This document shows positions 15,989 to 24,611 of a DNA stretch of 64,000 bases, piece by piece. This DNA comes from Actinomadura citrea (GTDB lineage: Bacteria > Actinomycetota > Actinomycetes > Streptosporangiales > Streptosporangiaceae). Both the position numbers and the translations under genes were made by a program. The stretch is taken from assembly GCF_013409045.1 (NCBI RefSeq), contig NZ_JACCBT010000001.1, positions 8,038,669-8,102,668 of the forward strand. The letters are read 5' to 3'. The notes under the pieces were generated by a model. The model worked only from the letters and a program-made list of their open reading frames with translations, ran no database searches and was not told the DNA's origin. How positions within the stretch are numbered: position 1 is the first letter of the stretch; each line of letters begins with the position of its first letter.

Positions 15989-18387
15989 CGATCGATCTCC
16001 CGGGGGACGAGCAGCGCGACGGGAAGGTGCTCGAACACACGCGAGGCGTCCAGGATCGGGCCCATGTGCGTGCAGCCGGTCAGGACGTCCCGCCAGCCCT
16101 GGCGGCGGACGTCCACGCGCGTGCCCTTCCAGCCGCCGCGGCCTTCCAGGCCCACGGGGAGCCGGGTGGCCAGCGCGACGGCCTCGCCCCGGGCGAACCC
16201 CACGACGTGGTCGGCGGCGGGCCCGCGCGCGGTGACCGGCTCATGCCGGGAACCGGGGCCGAACCACTCCGGATGGGACCGGCGCAGCCGCAGCGCCCGG
16301 GACGTGACCAGCAGCTTCTCGTCGTCCACTTCCTTCGGCTGCCGCCCAGTGTCGAGCCGGAACAGGTGCTCGCGGCGCCGCCCGTAGTCGACCGGCCGCC
16401 GGTTGTCGGGGTCGACCAGCGACAGGCCCGTCATCTCGCAGCCCTGGTAGACGTCCGGGACGCCCGGCATCGCCAGCTGGACGAGCTTCTGCCCGAGCGT
16501 GTTCACGCGCGCGTACGGGGCCAGCTTCGCGACGAACGACGTCATGTCGGTCACCAGGTCCGGATCGGCCAGGACGCCGCGAGCGTACTTCAGGACGGCC
16601 TCCTCGTAGTCGGGATCCTGTTCGGCCCAGGAAGTGCGCGTCTTGGCCTCGCGCATCGCCTTGGTGAGGAATTCCTCCAGTCGTCCGATGGTGAGCGGCC
16701 ACGCACCGACGAGCGTCTGCCAGAACAGGTATTCCAGGTCCGGTTCCAAGGGTGATGTGCCGGGACCCCAGTTCCGCCACCGATCCACCGATGCGGCCCA
16801 CTCCGCGGGCAGTTCCGACAACACCGCCAGCCAGGCGCGCACATCCTCCTCGCGCTTGGTGTCGTGGGTGGACAGCGTCGTCATCGTCAACGGCCAGTCG
16901 CGGGCAAGCCGTATGCAGAACGAGTGGAAGTCGGGCTGGCCGACGCTGAACCGCCCTGGCGCACCGCCGACCTCGTTCAGCGCGGCCATGCGGTTCCACC
17001 GGTAGAACGCCGTGTCCTCCACGCCCTTGGCGGCGAGCGGGGACGACGTCTGCTGGAACCGCACGATGAACTCGGCGTCAGTGCGCTCACCGCGGCCGAG
17101 GGCCAGATCCACGATGACCTCCAGGTCGCCGTGCATGTCCTCCGGCAGGTGCGCGCGCGCACGGCGGGCGGCCTCGTTCACGATGTCCACGGCCTGCTGG
17201 GGGGCGTCCTCCCCGGGCACGACGTACGCGCGGTAGACGGGCATGGCGACCAGCAGTTCGACCAGCGCCCGCTCAAGGCCGGGACGGCGCTCGCCCACGA
17301 CCCGGTCGAGCACGCGCTGGAGCCGCCCGATCTCGGGGGTGAGGCTGTGCGTGGCGGCGTGCATCCGGGCGTCGCGCTCGACCTCCTCGAAGCCGGCCGG
17401 GGCGCCCGTGAGCGACACGTAGTAGTCGGTCAGCGGCTTCTCCCCGGCGGGGCCGAGGAACAGCCCGCCGATCATTCCGAGCGCGTCGTAGCCGGTGGTG
17501 CCCGCGCACGGCCAGTCCGGCGGCAGCCGCTCCTCCCCCTCGGTGATCTTCTCGACGAGCAGCCAGCGGTCCGGGGCGGCCTCGGAGAGCCACCGCAGGT
17601 AGCCGCGCGGGTCGGCGAGCCCGTCGGGATGGTCGACGCGCAGCCCGTCCACCAGGCCGTCCCGGACCAGGTTCAGCAGCAGCGCGTGCGTGCGCTCGAA
17701 GACCTCGGCGTCCTCCTGCCGCAGCCCGATCAGGCCGGAGATGTCGAAGAAGCGCCGGTAGTTGGGCTCGCCCTCGCCGGGCGGCACGATCCGCCCGCCG
17801 CCCGCCTCCCAGTCGATGTCGAACCACCCGGCGAACCGCGACCGCGGCCCCTCCGCCAGGACGTCCGCGAACGGCAGGTTCAGCTCGGCCGGCTCCGGGA
17901 TCGCCATGTGGTTCGGGACGACGTCCACCAGCACCCGCAGGCCGTGCGCCCGGAACCGGGTCACCATGGAGCCGAACGCCTCGGGCCCGCCCAGCTCCTC
18001 CGACAGCCGGGAGTGGTCGACGACGTCGTAGCCGTGCGTGGAGCCCGGCGCGGCCTGCAGGACCGGCGACAGGTAGACGTGCGACACGCCGAGGGCCGCC
18101 AGGTAGGGGGCGAGCGCCGCGGCGTCGGCGAATCCGAAGTGCTCCTCGGGCGTCCCGCGGAGCTGGAGGCGGTAGGTGCCGGTCGGCGGCGCGGCGAGGG
18201 CGTCCTCCTCCGGGACGCCCCTGTCCACGTGTTCGGATGTCTCCGCCCGTTCGGGCCTGTGGTCCTCGGACACGGTTTCCTCGGGGGGTTCGGCGACGGG
18301 AAGCGGTTCCTCGGGGACGGGCTCGGCCTGCGTGCCGTCGTCCGCCGGCGCGCCCTCCGTCTGCGTGTCGTCGTCCATCTGCGTCAT
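15985..18387 (-). CDS. treY: Malto-oligosyltrehalose synthase
   Basis: TreY rearranges the reducing-end alpha-1,4 bond of a maltooligosaccharide to alpha-1,1, forming a trehalosyl end. The 800-aa GH13 enzyme shows GTYRLQLRGTPEEHFGF at the domain start, LSPVLQAAPGSTHGYDV, DVVPNHMA, GLRVDHPDGLADP, LVEKITEGEE and TTLSTHDTKREEDVRAW, all typical of TreY. Before the barrel is an acidic, disordered extension of about 65 residues (many Glu, Pro, Asp), not needed by the fold. ATG 18387 follows GAGG by 5 nt and lies 7 nt after the glgX stop. Confidence 0.95.
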   Translation of the reverse strand: MTQMDDDTQTEGAPADDGTQAEPVPEEPLPVAEPPEETVSEDHRPERAETSEHVDRGVPEEDALAAPPTGTYRLQLRGTPEEHFGFADAAALAPYLAALGVSHVYLSPVLQAAPGSTHGYDVVDHSRLSEELGGPEAFGSMVTRFRAHGLRVLVDVVPNHMAIPEPAELNLPFADVLAEGPRSRFAGWFDIDWEAGGGRIVPPGEGEPNYRRFFDISGLIGLRQEDAEVFERTHALLLNLVRDGLVDGLRVDHPDGLADPRGYLRWLSEAAPDRWLLVEKITEGEERLPPDWPCAGTTGYDALGMIGGLFLGPAGEKPLTDYYVSLTGAPAGFEEVERDARMHAATHSLTPEIGRLQRVLDRVVGERRPGLERALVELLVAMPVYRAYVVPGEDAPQQAVDIVNEAARRARAHLPEDMHGDLEVIVDLALGRGERTDAEFIVRFQQTSSPLAAKGVEDTAFYRWNRMAALNEVGGAPGRFSVGQPDFHSFCIRLARDWPLTMTTLSTHDTKREEDVRAWLAVLSELPAEWAASVDRWRNWGPGTSPLEPDLEYLFWQTLVGAWPLTIGRLEEFLTKAMREAKTRTSWAEQDPDYEEAVLKYARGVLADPDLVTDMTSFVAKLAPYARVNTLGQKLVQLAMPGVPDVYQGCEMTGLSLVDPDNRRPVDYGRRREHLFRLDTGRQPKEVDDEKLLVTSRALRLRRSHPEWFGPGSRHEPVTARGPAADHVVGFARGEAVALATRLPVGLEGRGGWKGTRVDVRRQGWRDVLTGCTHMGPILDASRVFEHLPVALLVPREIDR

Positions 18388-18394
18388 CCCTGCC

Positions 18395-20560
18395 TCAGAC
18401 CCGGCGCATGACCTGGATGGAGCGGGCGCCGACCGGCACGTTCTCGCGGGACTTCACGACGGGCGACTCCTCCTCGGCGAGCAGCGGGTCGGCGGTGTCG
18501 AGCACTTTTATCCACATCTGCCCGTACAGCACGGGCGGAAGCGCGAACGCCAGGTCCCCGTCGTGGGCGTTGACGAGCAGCAGGAACGAGGCGTCCCTGA
18601 CCTGCCGTCCGCGCCGGTCCGGTTCGCCTATCGCGTCGCCGTTCAGGAACACGGTCAGCGACTTGTTGAAGCCGGCGGACCAGTCCCCGCCGGTCATCTC
18701 CGTTCCGCCGGGCGTGAACCAGACGAGGTCCGGCAGATCCTCGGGCCTCGTCCCCTCGCGGGTGCGCTTGGAGCCGTCGTCGCCGCCGCGGAAGAAGCGG
18801 CGCCGCCGGAACACCGGATGCTCGGTGCGCAGTGCGGACAACCGGCGGACGAAGTCGAGCAGCGGGCCGCGCTCGTCGAAGAACGTGTCGTCGCGCAGAC
18901 CCGTCCAGTCGACCCAGGACAGCTCGCCGTCCTGGCAGTAGGCGTTGTTGTTCCCGCGCTGCGTCCGGCCGATCTCGTCCCCGTGCAGGAGCATCGGCAC
19001 GCCCTGCGACAGGAACAGCGTGGTCAGGAAGTTGCGCTTCTGCCGCTCGCGCAGCGAGATGATGTCCAGGTCGTCCGTCGCGCCCTCGTGGCCGCAGTTC
19101 CACGACCGGTTGTCGTCGGTGCCGTCCCGGTTGCCCTCCCCGTTGGCCTCGTTGTGCTTGCCGTCGTAGGAGACGAGGTCGTGCAGCGTGAAGCCGTCGT
19201 GGCAGGTCACGAAGTTGATCGAGGCGATGGGGCGGCGGCCGTCGTCGGCGTACAGGTCGGACGAGCCCGTCAGCCGGGAGGCGAAGTCGGGCAGCGTGCC
19301 CGGCTGCCCGCGCCAGTAGTCGCGCGTCGTGTCCCGGTACTGGCCGTTCCACTCCGTCCACAGCGGCGGGAAGTTGCCGACCTGGTAGCCGCCCTCCCCG
19401 ACGTCCCACGGCTCGGCGATCAGCTTGACCTGCGAGACCACCGGGTCCTGCTGGACGAGGTCGAAGAACGCCGACAGCCGGTCCACCGCGTGCAGCTCGC
19501 GGGCCAGCGTCGCGGCGAGGTCGAAGCGGAACCCGTCCACGTGCATCTCGGTCACCCAGTACCGCAGCGAATCCATGATCAGCTGCAGGACGTGGGGACT
19601 GCGCATCAGCAGGCTGTTGCCGGTGCCCGTGGTGTCCATGTAGTAGCGGGCGTCGTCCTCCGTGAGCCGGTAGTACGAGGCGTTGTCGAGGCCGCGGAAC
19701 GACAGCGTCGGCCCGAGGTGGTTGCCCTCGGCGGTGTGGTTGTAGACGACGTCCAGGATCACCTCGATCCCGGCCGCGTGCAGCGACTTCACCATCGCCT
19801 TGAACTCCAGCACCTGCTCGCCGCGGTGCCCGGACGAGGAGTACTCGTTGTGCGGCGCGAAGAAGCCGATGGTGTTGTAGCCCCAGTAGTTGCGCAGCCC
19901 CCGGCTCGTCAGCGCGTCGTCGTGGACGAACTGGTGGACGGGCATCAACTCGACCGCCGTCACCCCGATCGAGCGGAGATGGTCGGTGATCACCGGGTGG
20001 CCGAGCGCCGCGTACGTGCCGCGCATCGCCGGCGGGATGTCCGGATGCCGGGCGGTCAGCCCCTTGACGTGCGCCTCGTAGATCACCGTCTCGTGGTAGG
20101 GGGTGCGGGGCGGGCGGTCGTCCCCCCAGTCGAAGTACGGGCTGACCACCACCGACCGCATCGTGTGGCGCGCCGAGTCGGCGTCGTTGCGCGACCAGGG
20201 GTCGCCGAAGTCGTACCCGAAGCAAGCCTCGTCCCAGTCGACCTGTCCTTCGACGGCCTGCGCGTACGGGTCGAGCAGCAGCTTCGCGGGGTTGCAGCGC
20301 AGCCCGCGCGGCGGATCGTAGGGGCCGTGCACGCGGAACCCGTACCGGCGTCCCGGCATGACGCCCGGCAGGTAGCCGTGCCACACGAAGGCGTCCACCT
20401 CCGGCAGCGTCAGCCGCGTCTCCTCACCGTCGCCCGCCGGTCCGTCGAACAGGCACAGCTCCACCTTCTCGGCCACCTCGGAGAAGACGGCGAAGTTCGT
20501 CCCCGCGCCGTCGAACCGGGCCCCCAGGGGGTAGGCGTCACCCGGCCAAACCTGAGCCAA
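18395..20560 (-). CDS. glgX: Glycogen debranching enzyme (isoamylase type, TreX)
   Basis: This enzyme cuts alpha-1,6 branches of glycogen and supplies linear maltodextrins to TreY. The 721-aa protein has the N-terminal CBM48 domain (VWPGDAYPLGARFDGAGTNF), then GH13 regions: LDVVYNHTAEGN, DGFRFDLAATLARE with the nucleophile Asp, LIAEPWDVGEGGYQVG with the acid Glu, and FVTCHDGFTLHDLVSYDGK. The length is normal for the family. I chose TTG 20560, preceded by GAAGGGCGG, because the domain begins four residues later; longer frames upstream add an Arg-rich stretch. First gene of the glgX-treY-treZ operon. Confidence 0.95.
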   Translation of the reverse strand: MAQVWPGDAYPLGARFDGAGTNFAVFSEVAEKVELCLFDGPAGDGEETRLTLPEVDAFVWHGYLPGVMPGRRYGFRVHGPYDPPRGLRCNPAKLLLDPYAQAVEGQVDWDEACFGYDFGDPWSRNDADSARHTMRSVVVSPYFDWGDDRPPRTPYHETVIYEAHVKGLTARHPDIPPAMRGTYAALGHPVITDHLRSIGVTAVELMPVHQFVHDDALTSRGLRNYWGYNTIGFFAPHNEYSSSGHRGEQVLEFKAMVKSLHAAGIEVILDVVYNHTAEGNHLGPTLSFRGLDNASYYRLTEDDARYYMDTTGTGNSLLMRSPHVLQLIMDSLRYWVTEMHVDGFRFDLAATLARELHAVDRLSAFFDLVQQDPVVSQVKLIAEPWDVGEGGYQVGNFPPLWTEWNGQYRDTTRDYWRGQPGTLPDFASRLTGSSDLYADDGRRPIASINFVTCHDGFTLHDLVSYDGKHNEANGEGNRDGTDDNRSWNCGHEGATDDLDIISLRERQKRNFLTTLFLSQGVPMLLHGDEIGRTQRGNNNAYCQDGELSWVDWTGLRDDTFFDERGPLLDFVRRLSALRTEHPVFRRRRFFRGGDDGSKRTREGTRPEDLPDLVWFTPGGTEMTGGDWSAGFNKSLTVFLNGDAIGEPDRRGRQVRDASFLLLVNAHDGDLAFALPPVLYGQMWIKVLDTADPLLAEEESPVVKSRENVPVGARSIQVMRRV

Positions 20561-20701
20561 TTGTTCCGCCCTTCGTAGGGTGCGGCGCCGCGCGCCCGAC
20601 CGCGCACGTACCGCCGGCCGCACCCCCGAAGCTCTTCCCCCTAGGGGATAGATCACACCGATCAGGACCCCACTGGCCAGAACGGACATCAGTGGGTTAC
20701 G

Positions 20702-20720
20702 TTAGGGGAGCCTTACCTTA
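20702..20720 (+). promoter_or_regulatory. IdeR/DtxR-type iron box upstream of bfd-bfr
   Basis: TTAGGGGAGCCTTACCTTA matches 14 of 19 positions of the recalled IdeR/DmdR consensus (TTAGGTTAGGCTAACCTAA), including TTAGG at one end and ACCT at the other. It lies 75 nt upstream of the bfd start, in the region shared with the divergent glgX. Iron storage genes downstream make iron-dependent control plausible; in mycobacteria IdeR activates bfrA. Activation versus repression here is not decided by sequence. Confidence 0.72.
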
Positions 20721-20794
20721 ATGAGGGCGCCCTTACCGGTGCCGGTGGGGCACGCTGCGAAGACGACGAGCCGCACGGAAGGTCTCCCACCGGA

Positions 20795-21106
20795 ATGTAC
20801 GTCTGCATCTGCAACGCCGTCACGGAGGACGACGTTCACGGCTGCATGGCGAGCGGTTGCACGACCGCCAAGGCCGTCAAGGCCGCCTGCGGCTTCAAGC
20901 CGGGCTGCGGGCTGTGCACCAAGCGCATCCACGCGATGGTCAGCGAGTACCGCGACTCCACCGCCCTGGCGGACGCCCTGGCCGGTGGCCCGCACGCCCT
21001 GGCGGCCGTCCCCGAGGCGCCCCTCGCGAGCTCGCCGCTTCCCGCTCCCGCGCAGGTCGTGCACGGGGTGGGCGGCAGCGACCCCGCCTCCTCGACCGCC
21101 GCCTGA
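20795..21106 (+). CDS. bfd: Bacterioferritin-associated ferredoxin
   Basis: Bfd-type [2Fe-2S] proteins give electrons to bacterioferritin so that stored iron can leave. The N-terminal 55 residues show the BFD fold with four cluster Cys: MYVCICNAVTEDDV (CxC) and CGFKPGCGLC. The 103-aa length exceeds the usual 60-70 because of an Ala/Pro-rich tail of unknown role. GGAAGG lies about 13 nt before ATG 20795. It is followed 94 nt later by bfr, and an iron box lies upstream. Confidence 0.92.
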   Translation: MYVCICNAVTEDDVHGCMASGCTTAKAVKAACGFKPGCGLCTKRIHAMVSEYRDSTALADALAGGPHALAAVPEAPLASSPLPAPAQVVHGVGGSDPASSTAA

Positions 21107-21200
21107 GCACCCCTTTCCTTACCGTCCGTTTCTATATCGGAACGCACTGTGTGCGAATAGGTACTGTCCCGGATCCGGTCCGGCATGGAAGCATGGGGCC

Positions 21201-21698
21201 ATGGAAGGCGACAACGACATCATCGCTCTGCTGAACGAGCAGCTCACCGCCGAGCTCACGGCGATCAACCAGTACTTCCTGCACGCCAAGATGCAGGAGA
21301 ACTGGGGCTTCACCCGTATCGCCAAGCACACCCGCGACGAGTCCTTCGACGAGATGCGGCACGCGGAGCGGCTCACCGACCGGATCCTGTTCCTGGAGGG
21401 CCTGCCGAACTACCAGAAGCTCGGCACCCTGCGCATCGGGCAGACCATCGTCGAGCAGCTCAAGGCGGACCTGGAGGTCGAGATGGAGGCCGTGGCCCGG
21501 CTGCGGCCCGGCATCGAACTCATGCGCTCGCGCGGCGACGTCACCTCCGCCCGGATCTTCGAGGACATCCTCGCCGACGAGGAGGAGCACATCGACTACC
21601 TGGAGACCGAGCTGAGCCTCGTCCAGGCCCTCGGCGAGCAGAACTACCTGCAGCGCCTCACCGACTCGCCCGGCGAGGGCGGCCCGAGCCCCGTCTGA
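21201..21698 (+). CDS. bfr: Bacterioferritin
   Basis: Bfr forms a 24-mer haem-containing iron-storage shell. The 165-aa product keeps every expected residue at standard numbering: ferroxidase ligands Glu18, Glu51, His54, Glu94, Glu127 and His130, Tyr25, and the haem ligand Met52. ATG 21201 is fixed by this numbering. Co-location with bfd and the iron box makes a complete iron storage and release unit. Confidence 0.96.
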   Translation: MEGDNDIIALLNEQLTAELTAINQYFLHAKMQENWGFTRIAKHTRDESFDEMRHAERLTDRILFLEGLPNYQKLGTLRIGQTIVEQLKADLEVEMEAVARLRPGIELMRSRGDVTSARIFEDILADEEEHIDYLETELSLVQALGEQNYLQRLTDSPGEGGPSPV

Positions 21699-21701
21699 GC
21701 C

Positions 21702-22712
21702 CTACGTCGTCCGCCCACCGCTCCTGCGCAGCACGTACGGCTGGACGATGCCGAGGCCGCGCACCGGGCGCTTGACGATCCGCGTGACCTCGTAGCCCGG
21801 CGCCTTCTCCAGGCACGCCGCCAGCTCGGCGTCGATCACCACCGCGCCCGGCCGGGCGAGGGAGGTGAGCCGGGCCGCGAGGTTCACGGTCGTGCCGAAC
21901 ACGTCGCCCATCAGCGGCAGGACGGGCCCGTGGGCGACGCCGACCCGCACGTCCGGGACCTCGGTCTCGTCCTGGATCGCCGCCGCCACCGTCAGCGCGA
22001 TCTCCGCGCCGATCTCCGGCGTGCCCGCGCTGAACAGCACCTCGTCGCCGAGCGTCTTCACCAGCCGGCCGCCGCAGGAGGCGATGATGTCGGCGGCGGT
22101 CTCCTCGAACCACTCCACCACGCGGGCCAGCTCGATCTCCTCCAGCTCCCGGCTGACCTGGGTGAAGGAGACCATGTCCGCGAACCCGACCGTGGTCATC
22201 GGCCGGCCCGCGGAATCGCCGTTCTCCCGGCTCGCCGCCGCGGCCAGCGCCCGCGTCCCCGCGGCCGCGAGCTGCCGCCGCCAGGCGTGCAGCACCAGCG
22301 GTTCGAAGTCGCCGATGTGCTTCTCGGCGATGTCCACCACCGTGTCCACCGCCTGCGCCGACGGCGTCTCGGTCAGGTCCTGCGTCAGCATGCTGCGCAG
22401 CAGGTTGACCTGCCACTCGGCGAGCCTGGTCATCGTCTGGCCGAACGCCCTGACCAGGCGGATCACGCCGTCCTCGTCCAGGACCCCGTCATCGACGAGC
22501 CTGCGGAGGCGGTCCAGCGCCGCCACGTCGCCCTCGGTGTAGGCGATCGTCTCGTCCGGCATCGACGGGTAGCCGAACGCCCGCCAGATCCGGCCGGCGA
22601 AGTCCCGGGACACCCCGGACAGGCGGACCGCCTCGACGCGGTTGTACCGCAGCTCGCCTCCGAGCAGGAGCTCTTCGATCTCCTTCGGATCCGGCAATCC
22701 GGCCGCCATCAT
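21702..22712 (-). CDS. Class III adenylate cyclase with N-terminal regulatory domain
   Basis: The 336-aa cytoplasmic protein has a helical N-terminal domain (about 1-165) like the pH-sensing autoinhibitory domain of mycobacterial Rv1264-type cyclases, then a catalytic domain (about 172-330). Catalytic residues are complete: metal-binding Asp179 (VGFADMVSFT) and Asp223 (LGDEVLF), adenine-selecting Lys219 (VKTLGD) and Asp in GDVFG, and the Asn and Arg of TVNLAARLT. It should therefore make cAMP from ATP as a homodimer. It is convergent with bfr, with only 3 nt between the stops, so antisense read-through is possible. Confidence 0.9.
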   Translation of the reverse strand: MMAAGLPDPKEIEELLLGGELRYNRVEAVRLSGVSRDFAGRIWRAFGYPSMPDETIAYTEGDVAALDRLRRLVDDGVLDEDGVIRLVRAFGQTMTRLAEWQVNLLRSMLTQDLTETPSAQAVDTVVDIAEKHIGDFEPLVLHAWRRQLAAAGTRALAAAASRENGDSAGRPMTTVGFADMVSFTQVSRELEEIELARVVEWFEETAADIIASCGGRLVKTLGDEVLFSAGTPEIGAEIALTVAAAIQDETEVPDVRVGVAHGPVLPLMGDVFGTTVNLAARLTSLARPGAVVIDAELAACLEKAPGYEVTRIVKRPVRGLGIVQPYVLRRSGGRTT

Positions 22713-22832
22713 CCGCCCCTCAGTCCGCAGCCGCCGTGGGCCGTGGCGGCGGCGTCGTGGATCGGTACCCGCACATATCGTCGCAGATCAGCATCAACGT
22801 CAACGGCCGGATGCCGGATCGTCCTGTCCCGT

Positions 22833-23717
22833 TCACCGGACGTGCACCACATCGCCCGCACTGACCGCCGTGTCGCCGTCCGGTCCGGCCACCACGAGCC
22901 GCCCCGCCTCGTCCACGTCCCGCGCCGTCCCGGTCAGCCGCTCGCCGCCGGGCATCTCCACGCGCACCTCGCGGCCGAGGGTCGAGCACAGGTCCCGGTA
23001 CGCGGTGCGCAGCCCGCTGCTCTCCGGATCACCGCCGAGCGCCGTCCACTCCTGGTACCAGGTGCCGAACTCGCGCAGGATCGCGCGCAGCAGCGGCGCC
23101 CGGTCGCTGTGCGGCGCGTCCTCGATCGCGAGGGACGTCGCGGTCGGCACCGGCAGCTCCTCCTCGCGCAGCCCCACGTTCAGCCCCACCCCCACCACGA
23201 GCCCGTCGTCGACCATCTCGGCGAGGATCCCGGCGAGCTTGCGGTCCCCGACCAGCACGTCGTTCGGCCACTTGAGGCGCACGTCCACCGCGGCGTCACC
23301 GGCCTCGCCGCCGCCGTCGCCGCCGCCGTCGCCGAGGAACCCCTCCCCCGCCTGCGACCAGGCGGTCATCCGCCGGAGGGCGGTGGCGACCGCGACGCCC
23401 GTCAGCAACGACGCCCAGGCGAACCGCGCCACCGGCAGCCGAGGGCGCAGCAGCATCGAGAACATCAGCCCCGACCGCGGCGGCGCCGTCCAGGTCCGCC
23501 CGAGCCGCCCGCGGCCCGCCGTCTGCAGCTCGGTGACCAGCACGGTCCCCTCCGGCGCGCCCTCCCGCGCCCGCTCCGCGAGGTCGGCGTTGGTGGATCC
23601 GGTCTCCTCCACCACGCGGACGTCCCGCCACAGCCCGCCCTCCCGCACGAGCGCCCGCCGCAGCGCCGCCTCGTGCAACGGCGGCCGGCCGAGATCCCCA
23701 TACCGTGATTCGCTCAC
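22833..23717 (-). CDS. birA: Biotin--[acetyl-CoA-carboxylase] ligase
   Basis: BirA activates biotin with ATP and attaches it to the carboxyl-carrier Lys. The 294-aa protein lacks an N-terminal HTH, so it is a group I (non-repressor) ligase. Motifs: ETGSTNADL, TAGRGRLGRTW (biotinyl-AMP loop), LKWPNDVLVGDRKLAGIL, and a C-terminal SH3-like domain. A Gly/Asp-rich insert (about residues 121-144), coded by repeated CCGCCGTCG triplets, interrupts the catalytic domain just before LKWPND. GTG 23717 is chosen because upstream frame is antisense to the hydratase gene. Its substrate is likely the carboxylase alpha chain at 51.6 kb. Confidence 0.92.
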   Translation of the reverse strand: MSESRYGDLGRPPLHEAALRRALVREGGLWRDVRVVEETGSTNADLAERAREGAPEGTVLVTELQTAGRGRLGRTWTAPPRSGLMFSMLLRPRLPVARFAWASLLTGVAVATALRRMTAWSQAGEGFLGDGGGDGGGEAGDAAVDVRLKWPNDVLVGDRKLAGILAEMVDDGLVVGVGLNVGLREEELPVPTATSLAIEDAPHSDRAPLLRAILREFGTWYQEWTALGGDPESSGLRTAYRDLCSTLGREVRVEMPGGERLTGTARDVDEAGRLVVAGPDGDTAVSAGDVVHVR

Positions 23718-23785
23718 ACCACCAATCCAACCCCATGACGAATTCGATCTTGGGACCGGCGTCCGGCCGCGGCGGCCGCGCTCGT

Positions 23786-23791
23786 TAGGGT
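23786..23791 (+). promoter_or_regulatory. -10 box TAGGGT, probable leaderless start
   Basis: TAGGGT is followed by 7 nt and ATG 23799 of the enoyl-CoA hydratase gene; no ribosome binding site is present. Confidence 0.6.
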
Positions 23792-23798
23792 GCCCCCT

Positions 23799-24572
23799 AT
23801 GGATGGTGTGACGCTGCGGCGCGACGGGCACGTCGCGGAGATCGTGCTGGACCGCCCCGAGGCCCTCAACGCCCTGTCGACCGCGATGGCCCGGCGCCTC
23901 GCGGACGCGTGCGCCGAGATCGCGGCGGACGCGGTGGTCCGCGCGGTGGTCCTCAGCGCCGCCGGGGAGAAGGCGTTCTGCGTGGGCGCCGACCTCAAGG
24001 AGCGCAACGCGATGACCGACGAGGAGATCCTCGCGCAGCGCCCCGTCTTCCGCGCCGCGTTCGGCGGCGTCCTGAACCTCCCGCAGCCGGTGGTCGCGGC
24101 CGTGCACGGCTACGCCCTCGGCGGCGGCTGCGAGTTCGCGCTGTCCGCCGACATGATCGTCGCGGACGAGTCGGCCGTGTTCGGCCTCCCCGAGGTGAGC
24201 GTCGGCCTCGTGCCCGGCGGCGGCGGAACCCAGCTCGCCCTGCGCCGCCTCGGCCCCGGCAGGGCCGCCGACCTGGTCTTCACCGGCCGCCGCCTCGGCA
24301 TCGAGGAGGCCCTCGCCTACGGCCTCGCCGACCGCCGCGTCCCCGCGGGCACCGCCCGCGAGGAGGCCCTCGGCATCGCCCAGGTGATCGCCCGCAACTC
24401 CCCCACCGCCGTCCGCGCCGCCAAGCGCGCCATGCGCCTGGGCGGCGGCACCACCCTGGACACCGCCCTCGAGCTCGAAGAGAACGCCTGGCGCACGGCC
24501 GCCTTCTCCGCCGACCGCCGCGAAGGAATCGCCGCCTTCAACGAAAAGCGCAAACCCAACTGGGGCGGCTAG
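23799..24572 (+). CDS. Enoyl-CoA hydratase/isomerase
   Basis: The 257-aa crotonase-fold protein hydrates trans-2-enoyl-CoA in fatty-acid or amino-acid breakdown. The oxyanion-hole segments are present (FCVGADLKE and YALGGGCEFAL), and both catalytic Glu of true hydratases are kept, in GGGCEF and GLPEVSVG. ATG 23799 is preferred over GTG 23790, because the latter overlaps the -10 box and would not be on a leaderless transcript. Divergent from birA. Confidence 0.93.
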   Translation: MDGVTLRRDGHVAEIVLDRPEALNALSTAMARRLADACAEIAADAVVRAVVLSAAGEKAFCVGADLKERNAMTDEEILAQRPVFRAAFGGVLNLPQPVVAAVHGYALGGGCEFALSADMIVADESAVFGLPEVSVGLVPGGGGTQLALRRLGPGRAADLVFTGRRLGIEEALAYGLADRRVPAGTAREEALGIAQVIARNSPTAVRAAKRAMRLGGGTTLDTALELEENAWRTAAFSADRREGIAAFNEKRKPNWGG

Positions 24573-24582
24573 ACGCCTTTTC

Positions 24583-24600
24583 CCAGGGGGCACCCCCTGG
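24583..24600. terminator. GC palindrome CCAGGGGG-CA-CCCCCTGG, terminator or dispersed repeat
   Basis: A perfect 8-bp stem with a 2-nt centre, 10 nt after the hydratase stop, followed by AACCCCCG. It can act as a terminator between the convergent hydratase and GNAT genes. Its layout (G5, short centre, C5, then CCCCCG) resembles the 47-bp and 45-bp repeat units at 60.3 and 62.9 kb, so it may be a diverged relative. Confidence 0.6.
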
Positions 24601-24611
24601 AACCCCCGTCA

